From positions 1 through 10,675 of the forward strand of contig JALRDM010000203.1 in the NCBI GenBank assembly GCA_023262195.1: 10,675 bases of DNA, written 5' to 3'. Below are positions 1 to 6,253 of this stretch, in pieces. The notes below the pieces were generated by a model, which searched no databases, was not told where the DNA came from, and worked only from the letters and a program-made list of their open reading frames with translations. Origin of the DNA: Salibacteraceae bacterium. Lineage in GTDB: Bacteria; Bacteroidota; Bacteroidia; Flavobacteriales_G; Salibacteraceae. Made by a program: the position numbers and the translations under genes. Position 1 is the stretch's first letter, and each line of letters starts with the position of its first letter.

Positions 1-211
1 CAAATTCAAAAGATTTTATCACTGCGGCAAATTCAAGTTTGCCGGTAGCCTCATCAACCACCACGGTAACCTTGTGATTGTCAGCTTCTATATCTTCAAC
101 AGGTGTGCTACTGAAGAATTTGATATGCCCATCGCGTGTAAAATATTTTCCTTGAGCATCTGCTCCAAAACATGCAGCCATAGCTGCTATTATTATTAAT
201 GTCTTTTTCAT
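1..211 (-). CDS. YceI-like secreted protein, partial (C-terminus beyond left edge)
   Basis: The first 70 codons of an open frame run off the left edge; the ATG is at 209-211. The product begins with a signal peptide (MKK, then a hydrophobic LIIIAAMAA stretch, cleavage probably after the ADA before QG). The mature part starts GKYFTRDGHIKFFSSTP and continues with a VVVDEATGKLEFAAVIKSFEF segment. This matches the N-terminal strands of the Bacteroidota branch of the YceI family, lipocalin-like beta-barrels thought to bind polyisoprenoid or other lipids in the periplasm. The ligand of this branch is unknown to me. It is the last visible gene of a four-gene minus-strand operon, 11 bases after the OB-fold lipoprotein, so it is probably cotranscribed with the two cytochrome-like lipoproteins. 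The family call rests on recognition of a short fragment. Confidence 0.72.
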   Translation of the reverse strand, partial: MKKTLIIIAAMAACFGADAQGKYFTRDGHIKFFSSTPVEDIEADNHKVTVVVDEATGKLEFAAVIKSFEF

Positions 212-222
212 TTTAGTGTGGT

Positions 223-633
223 TTATTGATTATTTGTGATTACACCCCTATTCAGCTCCACTGTTCCGCCAGGAAGCATAGATTCTGGATCGCCATTGAA
301 GCCAGAGCAGATACCTTTAATGGTAACCTCTCCTTCAGGTATAGACTCGGGCGTTTCTTGAAATGTACAATTGACGATTGAGAACTCATCTGTTGATAGC
401 TTAATGCCGATGATTTTGCCATCAGCATTGTTAATCTCCATCACGGGGCCTGTTACTTCAATGACCTTGTCTATGTATTTCTGCCCCGCTGCAGTTTCGT
501 CATCAAGAAACTCTTGGACTATGTCTTCGCTTGTAACGGCATAATCTGCTTCCATATCTGCCGTCTCAGAATGTCCGCAGCCTGCGAGTGCCATTGCTAG
601 GGGTACGATGAGAAAATAGAGTAGTTTATTCAT
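223..633 (-). CDS. OB-fold (tRNA_anti-like) lipoprotein
   Basis: This 136-residue protein has a lipoprotein signal: a hydrophobic N-terminus followed by the lipobox ALAGC, with the lipidated cysteine at residue 19. The mature part has the pattern of the Bacteroidota tRNA_anti-like OB-fold family: a helix (about 33-50, TSEDIVQEFLDDETAAGQKY), then strands KVIEVTGPVMEI (56-67), IIGIKLS, FSIVNCTF (84-91), and a closing GEVTIKGICSGF and GGTVELNRGVI (101-132). Despite the family name there is no reason to expect tRNA binding, since the protein is exported and membrane anchored. A substrate or partner is not known. C89 and C109 could form a disulphide. It lies 11 bases after the C-x5-CH cytochrome-like gene and 11 bases before the YceI gene, so it belongs to the same operon. 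The signal peptide and fold call are fairly secure; the function is open. Confidence 0.75.
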   Translation of the reverse strand: MNKLLYFLIVPLAMALAGCGHSETADMEADYAVTSEDIVQEFLDDETAAGQKYIDKVIEVTGPVMEINNADGKIIGIKLSTDEFSIVNCTFQETPESIPEGEVTIKGICSGFNGDPESMLPGGTVELNRGVITNNQ

Positions 634-644
634 GGTAGTTGTTT

Positions 645-1001
645 TTAGTTGTTTGGCATACCATCGTCAATCCATTTTTGCAAACCATCCAATTCTTGCT
701 GATTTGCCGGACCACTGGGTGGCATTGTTTTGGTCTTAATTGCTCTTCTCTCAATCGCAGCAATGTTTGCCGTGATTTGATCATAGGTTTCTAACACAGG
801 AAGAGTGCTGCCGTCTGCGTGACAGCTTGGTGTGCTCGCGCAGGAGCCAGTGATGAATGGTTCAATGTCATCCGCAAAAGTCACCACAGAATCTGCCTGT
901 GTAGGATAGAGATCATCACGGTTGTCATAATAACACTGTTGTAGGGTAATCCCTGAAAGCACACTTAAAATGAGCAAGTAACCTGTTCGCTTCATGTTCA
1001 T
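645..1001 (-). CDS. cytochrome c-like lipoprotein with atypical C-x5-CH site
   Basis: A 118-residue exported protein. Residues 1-22 form a signal peptide, and C23 (TLQQC, followed by YYDNRDDLYP) is the probable lipidated cysteine; this QC-YYDN start is common in Bacteroidota surface lipoproteins, although Q at -1 is unusual. The globular part resembles small class I cytochromes c: FADDIEPFI, then C54-ASTPS-C60-H61, a candidate distal methionine M93 in KTMPPSGP, and a C-terminal helix LDGLQKWIDDGMP. The heme-attachment site has five residues between the cysteines instead of two, so covalent heme is uncertain. The same landmarks occur in the next gene upstream (1008-1466), which makes the two likely paralogues. 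There are two possible ATGs (residues 1 and 3); I kept the first, 6 bases after the preceding stop. Its role is probably periplasmic or surface electron transfer if heme is bound. Confidence 0.7.
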   Translation of the reverse strand: MNMKRTGYLLILSVLSGITLQQCYYDNRDDLYPTQADSVVTFADDIEPFITGSCASTPSCHADGSTLPVLETYDQITANIAAIERRAIKTKTMPPSGPANQQELDGLQKWIDDGMPNN

Positions 1002-1007
1002 ATTGTC

Positions 1008-1466
1008 TTAATCATTTTTAGCTCCCCCGTTTATCCAAAGTTCCACCTTCGCAATCGAACAGCTATCGAGTTTATTCCCGCCTTTCGGCATATTCGAAAA
1101 ACCATTGGCATGACTAATAGATCCGAGAAATGATCCATTATCTACTGCCGCTTTCACACCTGTGTAATCATCCAATCCAACTCCACCAGAAGGTACTGAA
1201 CCTTGATGACACCCTTTACATCCGTTATCGGTTAGTAAAGGAACAATAAAACCCGAAAAGGTATAATCTGCTGTGTCGCAGGCATTGCTATCCGTGATTA
1301 CAGAATCATTGGTGGTAGTGTCCGCAGTTGTCGTGTCCTCAATTTCTGGCTCTTGAGCTATGGGCTCCAAAGGTTCTGTTTCACACGCGAAGGTGAGCAT
1401 CAAACAAAGTGAGAACACGAGGCAGTGAATCTTCGCTATTGTGTTTTTAGGCTTCTTTGAGATCAT
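1008..1466 (-). CDS. c-type cytochrome lipoprotein (CxxCH)
   Basis: A 152-residue protein with a signal peptide and lipobox LTFAC (lipidated C28). An acidic, threonine-rich linker follows (about residues 30-60, with TTT repeats), which looks like a flexible tether from the membrane. The domain then carries F-I-P-L-L before a canonical heme site C83-KG-C86-H87, a candidate distal methionine M126 in SNMPKGG, and a final helix with LWINGG. C63 and C136 may pair as a disulphide. This is the layout of the small planctomycete/Bacteroidota cytochromes c. It is the first gene of the four-gene operon ending at YceI, and the operator-like palindrome and candidate promoter lie directly upstream. Covalent heme c and membrane anchoring are well supported; the electron donor and acceptor are unknown. 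Confidence 0.82.
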   Translation of the reverse strand: MISKKPKNTIAKIHCLVFSLCLMLTFACETEPLEPIAQEPEIEDTTTADTTTNDSVITDSNACDTADYTFSGFIVPLLTDNGCKGCHQGSVPSGGVGLDDYTGVKAAVDNGSFLGSISHANGFSNMPKGGNKLDSCSIAKVELWINGGAKND

Positions 1467-1485
1467 AATTTGCAGTATAGCAACT

Positions 1486-1519
1486 TAAAGATAAAATTTT
1501 ATGTGTAGGTACACATAAA
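1486..1519 (-). promoter_or_regulatory. Candidate promoter of the cytochrome lipoprotein operon
   Basis: On the minus strand, TATCTTTA (1493-1486) differs from the Bacteroidota -7 box TAnnTTTG only in the last base. TGTG at 1515-1512, 18 bases upstream, is a 3-of-4 match to the -33 TTTG. The start codon is 19 bases downstream of the -7 box. The -33 element falls inside the perfect inverted repeat 1498-1519. The promoter call is from sequence alone. Confidence 0.35.
1498..1519. repeat. Perfect inverted repeat, 10-base arms, operator-like
   Basis: The left arm TTTATGTGTA (1498-1507) and right arm TACACATAAA (1510-1519) are exact reverse complements, separated by GG (1508-1509). It sits in the 90-base gap between the purC stop and the cytochrome operon start. 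A two-base spacer fits a dimeric regulator operator better than an RNA hairpin. The core TGTGT-N4-ACACA has the 14-base geometry of FNR-type sites, but not their TTGAT half-sites. A weak AT-rich terminator for purC is the alternative reading. Confidence 0.55.
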
Positions 1520-1556
1520 TTTGTGAGAGACTCTTATTTAGAACAATTCAAGACAT

Positions 1557-2510
1557 TTATGCGAATTGCGTCTCTATCCATTCCATGACATTCGCCTCAA
1601 CACGGGTATGAATATTCTCAGTATCAGCTTTTGTAAATGTGTCACCCGTAATCTTTTCAAATAGCTCTATGTAGCGATTACTAACCTGCTCAATGAACGC
1701 ATCGGGCAAATCTGGCATTTGCTGACCCTCGAGACCCTGAAAACCATTTCCGATGAGCCATTGCCTCACAAACTCCTTACTAAGCTGCTTTTGCTCCTCA
1801 CTATTCTTTTGACGGTCTTGGTAGCCATCAGCGTAGAAGTATCTGGATGAATCAGGCGTATGAATTTCATCGATCAGTCTTATTTCACCGCTTGAATCAA
1901 TCCCAAACTCATACTTAGTATCGACCAAAATCAAACCCTGTTTTGCTGCGATTTCAGTACCCCTTTGAAAAAGCTTATGTGTTATATCCTCTAGTTTTGA
2001 GTAGATGGCTTCTGAGACTATACCACGCTTTAAAATCTCCTCCCTGCTAATATCCTCATCATGCCCTTCTTCGGCTTTGGTGGCAGGTGTAATTATTGGT
2101 TTGGGGAACCGATCGCTTTGTTTCATTCCTTCGGGCATCGATACTCCACAAATCGTTCTCATGCCGCGCTTATATTCTCGCCAAGCGTGACCACTTAAAT
2201 ACCCGCGGATCACCATCTCTATCATTATGGGCTCGCATCTTAAACCCACCGTAACATTAGCATCTGGCACAGATATCATCCAATTGGGAACTATATCCTT
2301 TGTCGCATCCAAAAACCGTGAAGCCAATTGGTTCAGCACTTGACCTTTGAATGGAATACCTTTCGGTAAAACGTGATCAAATGCAGAAATTCGATCGCTA
2401 GCCACCATTACAAGATAATCATCGCCAATGTGATAAACATCACGAACTTTACCTCTATACATCTTCCTCTGGTGGGGAAAATGGAAATTGGTTTCTTTAA
2501 GAGCATTCAT
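1557..2510 (-). CDS. purC: Phosphoribosylaminoimidazole-succinocarboxamide synthase (SAICAR synthase)
   Basis: This cytoplasmic enzyme of de novo purine synthesis joins CAIR and aspartate, using ATP, to form SAICAR. The 317-residue product has all family landmarks in order: YRGKVRDVY (18-26, nucleotide-binding start), ASDRISAFD (37-45), KGQVLNQLA (55-63), the [12 protein letters not shown] segment (102-113), KAEEGHDE (145-152), [10 protein letters not shown] (194-203) and the substrate-binding [14 protein letters not shown] (212-225). The length fits the longer, roughly 300-residue form of the family. The ATG (2508-2510) directly follows the TAG of the upstream secreted-protein gene with no spacer, so translation may be coupled. 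It is the last gene of the phoH operon. About 90 bases follow before the cytochrome operon, with no strong terminator apart from the AT-rich inverted repeat at 1498-1519. Confidence 0.97.
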   Translation of the reverse strand: MNALKETNFHFPHQRKMYRGKVRDVYHIGDDYLVMVASDRISAFDHVLPKGIPFKGQVLNQLASRFLDATKDIVPNWMISVPDANVTVGLRCEPIMIEMVIRGYLSGHAWREYKRGMRTICGVSMPEGMKQSDRFPKPIITPATKAEEGHDEDISREEILKRGIVSEAIYSKLEDITHKLFQRGTEIAAKQGLILVDTKYEFGIDSSGEIRLIDEIHTPDSSRYFYADGYQDRQKNSEEQKQLSKEFVRQWLIGNGFQGLEGQQMPDLPDAFIEQVSNRYIELFEKITGDTFTKADTENIHTRVEANVMEWIETQFA

Positions 2511-2960
2511 CTATTCTGAAATGAGTTTGAGGTTTTTGAATAGCTGCAGCTCGTTGTTGTTTTTAATCAGGTGCAATACACGCTTCTTGTTGTTATGCGT
2601 GAGCATCAATACCTCCTTATTTCTTACAAGGAACATAGTTTCAGTGTAGGTCTGCCCATAGTCATTTAAGTTGCTCGCTTGCGCATGTGACATATACTTG
2701 AGGTCGTAGAGCACTTTATTCTTCGTATGATTCATGATGTTTACCGTTTTATCGATGGTATTCACGGTAATGGTCAATGAATCCTTCTCCTCTTTTTTCT
2801 CTTCTAGATGGTGTGGTGTCTCCACGCTGTAGCCTTTTTCACTTCCATAAAAGTGCTCTGAACAACTCAGAACCAGCTTTTTTTGAGTTAAGTCTAAACT
2901 CTGTGCTTGCGTCACACCACAAATTGCGACACATGTAAATGACCAAATTATCAATCTCAT
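2511..2960 (-). CDS. Secreted protein of unknown function
   Basis: I do not recognise this 149-residue protein. It begins with a clear Sec signal peptide (MRLIIWSFTCVAICGVTQA, with cleavage expected after A19, before QSLDL). The mature part is about 130 residues, rich in K, N and beta-prone segments: KKLVLSC (27-33), SLTITVNTIDKTVNIMN (61-77), TMFLVRNKEVLMLTHNN (108-124), and a C-terminus RVLHLIKNNNELQLFKNLKLI. A charged stretch EEKKEEKD lies at 53-60. The alternating pattern suggests a small periplasmic beta-sandwich or barrel rather than an enzyme, and no catalytic motif is visible. It is wedged between phoH (3 bases) and purC (0 bases), so it must be cotranscribed with them, although neither partner suggests a role for an exported protein. 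Confidence 0.7.
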   Translation of the reverse strand: MRLIIWSFTCVAICGVTQAQSLDLTQKKLVLSCSEHFYGSEKGYSVETPHHLEEKKEEKDSLTITVNTIDKTVNIMNHTKNKVLYDLKYMSHAQASNLNDYGQTYTETMFLVRNKEVLMLTHNNKKRVLHLIKNNNELQLFKNLKLISE

Positions 2961-2963
2961 AGC

Positions 2964-3914
2964 CTATTTATTTGATTTTGGATTAGCATATTTTTCAATT
3001 ATCGTCTCCACAACCGGGTGACGGATAACATCGGTTTTATTGAGCATCACTTTTGCAATTCCCTTGGTTTTATCCAAAATATTGAGCGCTTGGATCAGTC
3101 CGCTTAGAATTTTATTTGGTAAATCGATCTGCGTGACATCTCCCGTGATGATGAATTTAGAGCCTCGCCCCATGCGTGTTAAAAACATCTTCATCTGGTT
3201 TTCGGTAGTATTTTGACCTTCATCTAAAATGACAAATGCGTTTGATAGGGTTCGTCCCCGCATAAAGCCCAAAGGCGCAATTTCAATGACCGAACGCTCT
3301 AAATACTGCGCCAGCTTATCGTGCGGAATCATATCCATAAGGGCATCATAGAGCGGCCTTAAATAAGGATCTAGTTTCTCCTTTAAGTCTCCAGGAAGAA
3401 ATCCAAGTGATTCTCCCGCCTCTACTGCAGGACGCGTTAAGACGATGCGTTGCACTTCTTTTGCTTTAAGCGCTTTTACCGCCAATGCAACTGCCGTGTA
3501 TGTTTTGCCTGTACCCGCGGGACCAACCGCAAACATCATATCGTTTGTCTTCATCTCGCTGACCATCTTCCGCTGGTTTGCAGTTCGCGCTTTGATGATT
3601 TTACCCTTATTGCCGAATAGTATGGTTTGACTATCAGCTTCATCTGAAGCTGGTGTGTTGCTATCCATTAAAAGCATATTCTCAACATCCTTTGTCGATA
3701 AGCTATTGTATTGATTAAAGTGCTTTACACAATCTGCCCAGAAAGCATCAAACTTTTCGAGATCTGCCGTTTGGCCAAGCACCTTTAGCGTGTCTCCACG
3801 AGCGATGAGTTTGAGCTGAGGAAAGTGCTTTCTGATTGCCTTCAGGTTGGCATTACCTGCACCCAGCAATTCTACTGGATGACTCACATCAAATTGAATT
3901 ATAAGCTCGTGCAA
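2964..3914 (-). CDS. phoH: PhoH family P-loop ATPase
   Basis: A 316-residue cytoplasmic ATPase of the PhoH/YbeZ family, linked in other bacteria to RNA metabolism and ribosome maturation. A KH-like N-terminal domain (about 1-75, ending near STKDVENML) is followed by the PhoH domain with Walker A GPAGTGKT (131-138), TRPAVEAGESLGFLPGD (160-176), Walker B FVILDEGQN (227-235), TGDVTQIDLP (257-266) and the arginine-finger region VIRHP (296-300). The start is TTG at 3912-3914: the codon before it is TAG and the first internal ATG is near residue 80, so no ATG start can include the N-terminal domain. It leads the operon phoH-secreted protein-purC and diverges from the DUF62 gene. YbeZ usually works with the YbeY RNase, which is not in this window. 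Confidence 0.95.
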   Translation of the reverse strand: MHELIIQFDVSHPVELLGAGNANLKAIRKHFPQLKLIARGDTLKVLGQTADLEKFDAFWADCVKHFNQYNSLSTKDVENMLLMDSNTPASDEADSQTILFGNKGKIIKARTANQRKMVSEMKTNDMMFAVGPAGTGKTYTAVALAVKALKAKEVQRIVLTRPAVEAGESLGFLPGDLKEKLDPYLRPLYDALMDMIPHDKLAQYLERSVIEIAPLGFMRGRTLSNAFVILDEGQNTTENQMKMFLTRMGRGSKFIITGDVTQIDLPNKILSGLIQALNILDKTKGIAKVMLNKTDVIRHPVVETIIEKYANPKSNK

Positions 3915-3939
3915 CTATTGGCGTTTAAAAACGGAATAT

Positions 3940-3962
3940 CGAAAGTCATTTTTCTACTTTCG
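3940..3962. promoter_or_regulatory. Inverted repeat and candidate promoter in the phoH/DUF62 divergent gap
   Basis: The 94-base divergent gap (3915-4008) contains CGAAAGT (3940-3946) and ACTTTCG (3956-3962), exact reverse complements 9 bases apart. On the plus strand the right arm lies in TACTTTCG (3955-3962), a 7-of-8 match to the -7 box TAnnTTTG for the DUF62 operon. The left arm reads GACTTTCG on the minus strand, facing phoH. A separate minus-strand candidate, TTCCTTTG (3976-3969), also resembles a -7 box. No convincing -33 box is visible for any of these. Confidence 0.3.
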
Positions 3963-4008
3963 TCTGTGCAAAGGAATAAATTTTTAGCAGCGATTATTCG
4001 GCAAATTC

Positions 4009-4791
4009 ATGCCCATTGTTACCCTAATTACGGATCTCGGAAATAAAGACTTTTATCTCTCAACGGTAAAGGCCGCACTTTATCGTGAGCAGGTTGACTT
4101 AGATGTCGTTGACATCACGCACCACATTGCTCGATATGATATTTCGCAAGCCGCTTTTGTACTAAAGAATGTAATGCATCATTTCCCTACGGGAACCATT
4201 CACATGATTGGAGTATCATCCAAAAGCACCGATAACATTCGTCACTTGGCGTTTGATTATGACGGCCAAAAGATTATTTGTGCCGATAACGGTTTCTTTA
4301 GCTTGATTGCAGAAAAAAAGGCAGATTTAATCGTAGAGTTAAACCTTACGCTTGATACCGACTTCAAAAACTTCCCACTAAGAGACCTCTATACAAAGGC
4401 TGCTACCCACATATGTCGCGGAGGTACACTCGAAGTCATTGGTAAACGCACAGAGGTCTTCGAAAGGCGAACCATGTTTCAACCCGCCATTGGCGATGGG
4501 TTCATAAAAGGTGTAGTTGCATTCGTTGATCATTACGGTAACGCAGTAACGAATATTCATAAAAACCTAATCAAACAGGTAGGCAAAGGCCGCACGTTTC
4601 TCATTGGTTTTACTCAGAAGGGATATGACATTGATAGAATAGATGAGCGATTTGATGACTCATCAGAAGCCGAACGTATTGCGCTATTCAATTCTGCTGG
4701 ATATTTGGAAATAGCAATTGTTCACGGCAAAGCTTCACAGTTACTTGGGCTAGAGCTAGGCGCAACGGTAATCATGACATTCGATGACTAG
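4009..4791 (+). CDS. DUF62 family protein (SAM hydroxide adenosyltransferase-like)
   Basis: A 260-residue member of the DUF62 family. Known members hydrolyse S-adenosylmethionine to adenosine and methionine, and related enzymes chlorinate or fluorinate SAM. Family landmarks are MPIVTLITDLGNKDFY (1-16), VVDITHHI (33-40), AAFVLKN (48-54), the CADNGFFS segment (91-98), HICRGGT (134-140), the domain-linking VDHYGNAVTNI (173-183) and the C-terminal FNSAGYLEIAIVHG (227-240). The usual VDPGVG loop reads VSSKST here, and the usual THGRD-like histidine motif reads NFPLRD (121-126), so two of the three recognised catalytic residues appear replaced. I recall Bacteroidota members as generally diverged in these loops, so the activity should not be assumed. 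It starts the plus-strand operon, with its stop overlapping the next ATG (ATGACTAG). Confidence 0.88.
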   Translation: MPIVTLITDLGNKDFYLSTVKAALYREQVDLDVVDITHHIARYDISQAAFVLKNVMHHFPTGTIHMIGVSSKSTDNIRHLAFDYDGQKIICADNGFFSLIAEKKADLIVELNLTLDTDFKNFPLRDLYTKAATHICRGGTLEVIGKRTEVFERRTMFQPAIGDGFIKGVVAFVDHYGNAVTNIHKNLIKQVGKGRTFLIGFTQKGYDIDRIDERFDDSSEAERIALFNSAGYLEIAIVHGKASQLLGLELGATVIMTFDD

Positions 4792-5077
4792 AATAGTAAA
4801 AATGAAATTCAGATCCGATATGGTGTCCACCTTCGAAAAGGTGTTTTGGAGTAGCAAACCGGTTATTGAACAAATGCCTGGCTGTGAGGGAGTAACTTTA
4901 CATAGAGACAGAGCCGACCATTGCATAATGTTTACAATAAGCGAGTGGAAAAGCGAAGCACACCTGAATGAATACCGATCAAGTGAGTTTTTTCGAGCCA
5001 CTTGGTCAAAAACCAAAGAACTATTTGATGCCAAACCTGAGGCATGGAGTCTGGATAATATCACAAATAACAACTAG
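4784..5077 (+). CDS. Antibiotic biosynthesis monooxygenase (ABM) domain protein
   Basis: A 97-residue single-domain protein with the dimeric ferredoxin-like ABM fold. It shows RIVKMKFRSDMVSTFEKVF (3-21), a central MPGCEGVTLHRD (31-42) and CIMFTISEWKSEAHLNEYRSSEFF (47-70), ending FDAKPEAWSLD. Relatives include heme-degrading and quinol monooxygenases, but many are of unknown role, and I see no residue that decides the substrate. The ATG lies inside the end of the DUF62 gene (8-base overlap), so expression is probably coupled. An alternative ATG at residue 7 would remove part of the first strand. The next gene follows after 8 bases. I recall this gene next to DUF62 genes in other Bacteroidota, but could not check it. 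Confidence 0.8.
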   Translation: MTRIVKMKFRSDMVSTFEKVFWSSKPVIEQMPGCEGVTLHRDRADHCIMFTISEWKSEAHLNEYRSSEFFRATWSKTKELFDAKPEAWSLDNITNNN

Positions 5078-5085
5078 AATACGTT

Positions 5086-5595
5086 TTGGATAAGAGAGTA
5101 AAAAAGCTGGTTTCAGACTTAGAAGAAAGAGATGAGCGCAAAGTGATCGGAGCTTTAAAAAGAATTCCTCATGAAGGATCACCCGATGTGATAATTCCCA
5201 TGTTGCGCCTATTGGCAAAGTCACCAAGCAGTGAGGTTCAAATGTTGTTGCAAAAGACCTTGTTTAACCTGAAGGACCAAGCGTGTTCAGATAAATTTAT
5301 CGATGCCCTCGAAATGGATGAATTAGCCCCGATAAGAACAGAGATACTCACCTGCGTTTGGCAAAGCGGGTTAGATGTTTCTGAGAGTTTGGATTTGCTC
5401 ATCGATATTTCCATTAAGGATGATTACATGGTGGCGGTTGAAGTCTTAACTATTGTTGACAATACGGAGCATTTTCCAGAGCATTTATTGAGCGATAGCA
5501 TTCATAAACTTGACAAAGTGTTGGAAGTAAAGTCAGAAAAGACTGGGCTTTACGGCAACTTAAGACAAGTATTGCTTGAGAAATTATTAGACTAA
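5086..5595 (+). CDS. HEAT-repeat-like helical protein, TTG start
   Basis: A 169-residue, cytoplasmic, almost wholly helical protein with spaced repeats of the HEAT type: a helix pair around 5-25 (ending IGALKRI), 33-45 (DVIIPMLRLLAKS), 48-62 (SEVQMLLQKTLFNL), 69-97 (repeat with APIRTEILTCVWQSG) and 103-127 (LDLLIDISIKDDYMVAVEVLTIVDN). Such alpha-solenoids usually act as protein-binding scaffolds. I do not know a partner, though the place next to recR hints at a link to DNA repair or a purely positional arrangement. The start is TTG at 5086-5088: the frame is closed by TAA at 5068-5070 and the first internal ATG is at residue 39, too far in. It lies 8 bases after the ABM gene and 24 bases before recR. 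Confidence 0.75.
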   Translation: MDKRVKKLVSDLEERDERKVIGALKRIPHEGSPDVIIPMLRLLAKSPSSEVQMLLQKTLFNLKDQACSDKFIDALEMDELAPIRTEILTCVWQSGLDVSESLDLLIDISIKDDYMVAVEVLTIVDNTEHFPEHLLSDSIHKLDKVLEVKSEKTGLYGNLRQVLLEKLLD

Positions 5596-5619
5596 ATCGC
5601 CTTTGGGCAAAAGCAAACA

Positions 5620-6240
5620 ATGGAGCTCCCTTCAAAAATTTTAGAAAACGCTGTAAACTACTTCGAATCGCTGCCGGGTGTTGGTAGAAGAACAGCCATT
5701 CGTTACGCGCTTTCCGTTTTGAAAATGCCAAAAAAGGATGGCGCTGCCTTTGGCAATAGTATTTTGCAAATTACAAGTGAGTTACGATTCTGCCAGCGAT
5801 GCCATAATATATCGGACGATACCTTGTGTCAAATTTGTGCACATCCTAAACGTAAGCAATCGACCATATGTGTTGTGGAAGATTTGAGAGACCTTCTGGC
5901 AATTGAGTCTACGGGACAATACTTTGGTGTTTATCATGTTTTAGAAGGCGTGATTAGCCCAATGGACGGAGTAACACCTTCAGACCTGCATATCGATAGT
6001 CTAATCGAACGTACCAAGGAAGATGCCGTGGATGAGGTAATCTTTGCCCTACCATCAACAATGGAAGGAGATACAACGTGTTTTTACCTATATAAAAAAC
6101 TGGCCGATGTCAATGTTAAAATCACATCCCTTGCAAGAGGTGTTGCCATTGGAAACGAATTGCAATACACAGATGAGATAACCCTCGGTCGTTCCATTGT
6201 CGGCAGAATGCCATACGAGAGCACGCTAAATTCGCCATAA
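5620..6240 (+). CDS. recR: Recombination mediator protein RecR
   Basis: RecR works with RecO (and RecF) to load RecA onto SSB-coated single-stranded DNA during gap repair. The 206-residue product has the standard layout: helix-hairpin-helix LPGVGRRTAIRYA (18-30), a four-cysteine zinc finger with C58, C61, C70 and C73, a Toprim domain starting ICVVEDLRDLLAIE (83-96) with the HVLEGVISPMDGVTP loop (106-120), and a C-terminal VKITSLARGVAIGNELQYTDEITL segment (166-189) typical of the family. The length is normal (about 200). It lies in the plus-strand operon 24 bases after the HEAT-repeat gene. The downstream glycosyltransferase begins 13 bases after its stop. Confidence 0.97.
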   Translation: MELPSKILENAVNYFESLPGVGRRTAIRYALSVLKMPKKDGAAFGNSILQITSELRFCQRCHNISDDTLCQICAHPKRKQSTICVVEDLRDLLAIESTGQYFGVYHVLEGVISPMDGVTPSDLHIDSLIERTKEDAVDEVIFALPSTMEGDTTCFYLYKKLADVNVKITSLARGVAIGNELQYTDEITLGRSIVGRMPYESTLNSP

Positions 6241-6253
6241 CTATACCACCGGT

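Noticed and set aside
1498..1519. Reading the inverted repeat simply as the purC terminator
   Set aside because: The arms are AT-rich and separated by two bases, the hairpin would be weak, and it overlaps a promoter-like element of the next operon. It is kept only as an alternative.
2005..2190. Plus-strand open frame inside purC
   Set aside because: It is antisense to a well-conserved enzyme, has no recognisable product and no promoter; it is a shadow of purC.
3445..3630. Plus-strand open frame inside phoH
   Set aside because: It lies antisense to the Walker A region of phoH, which explains the open frame. No independent evidence of coding.
4009..4791. Calling the DUF62 gene a fluorinase or chlorinase
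   Set aside because: No halogenase-specific features could be identified and the usual catalytic loops are altered; only the family name is supported.
4756..5227. Minus-strand frames across the DUF62, ABM and HEAT genes
   Set aside because: They lie opposite genes with clear protein families and show no family features themselves.
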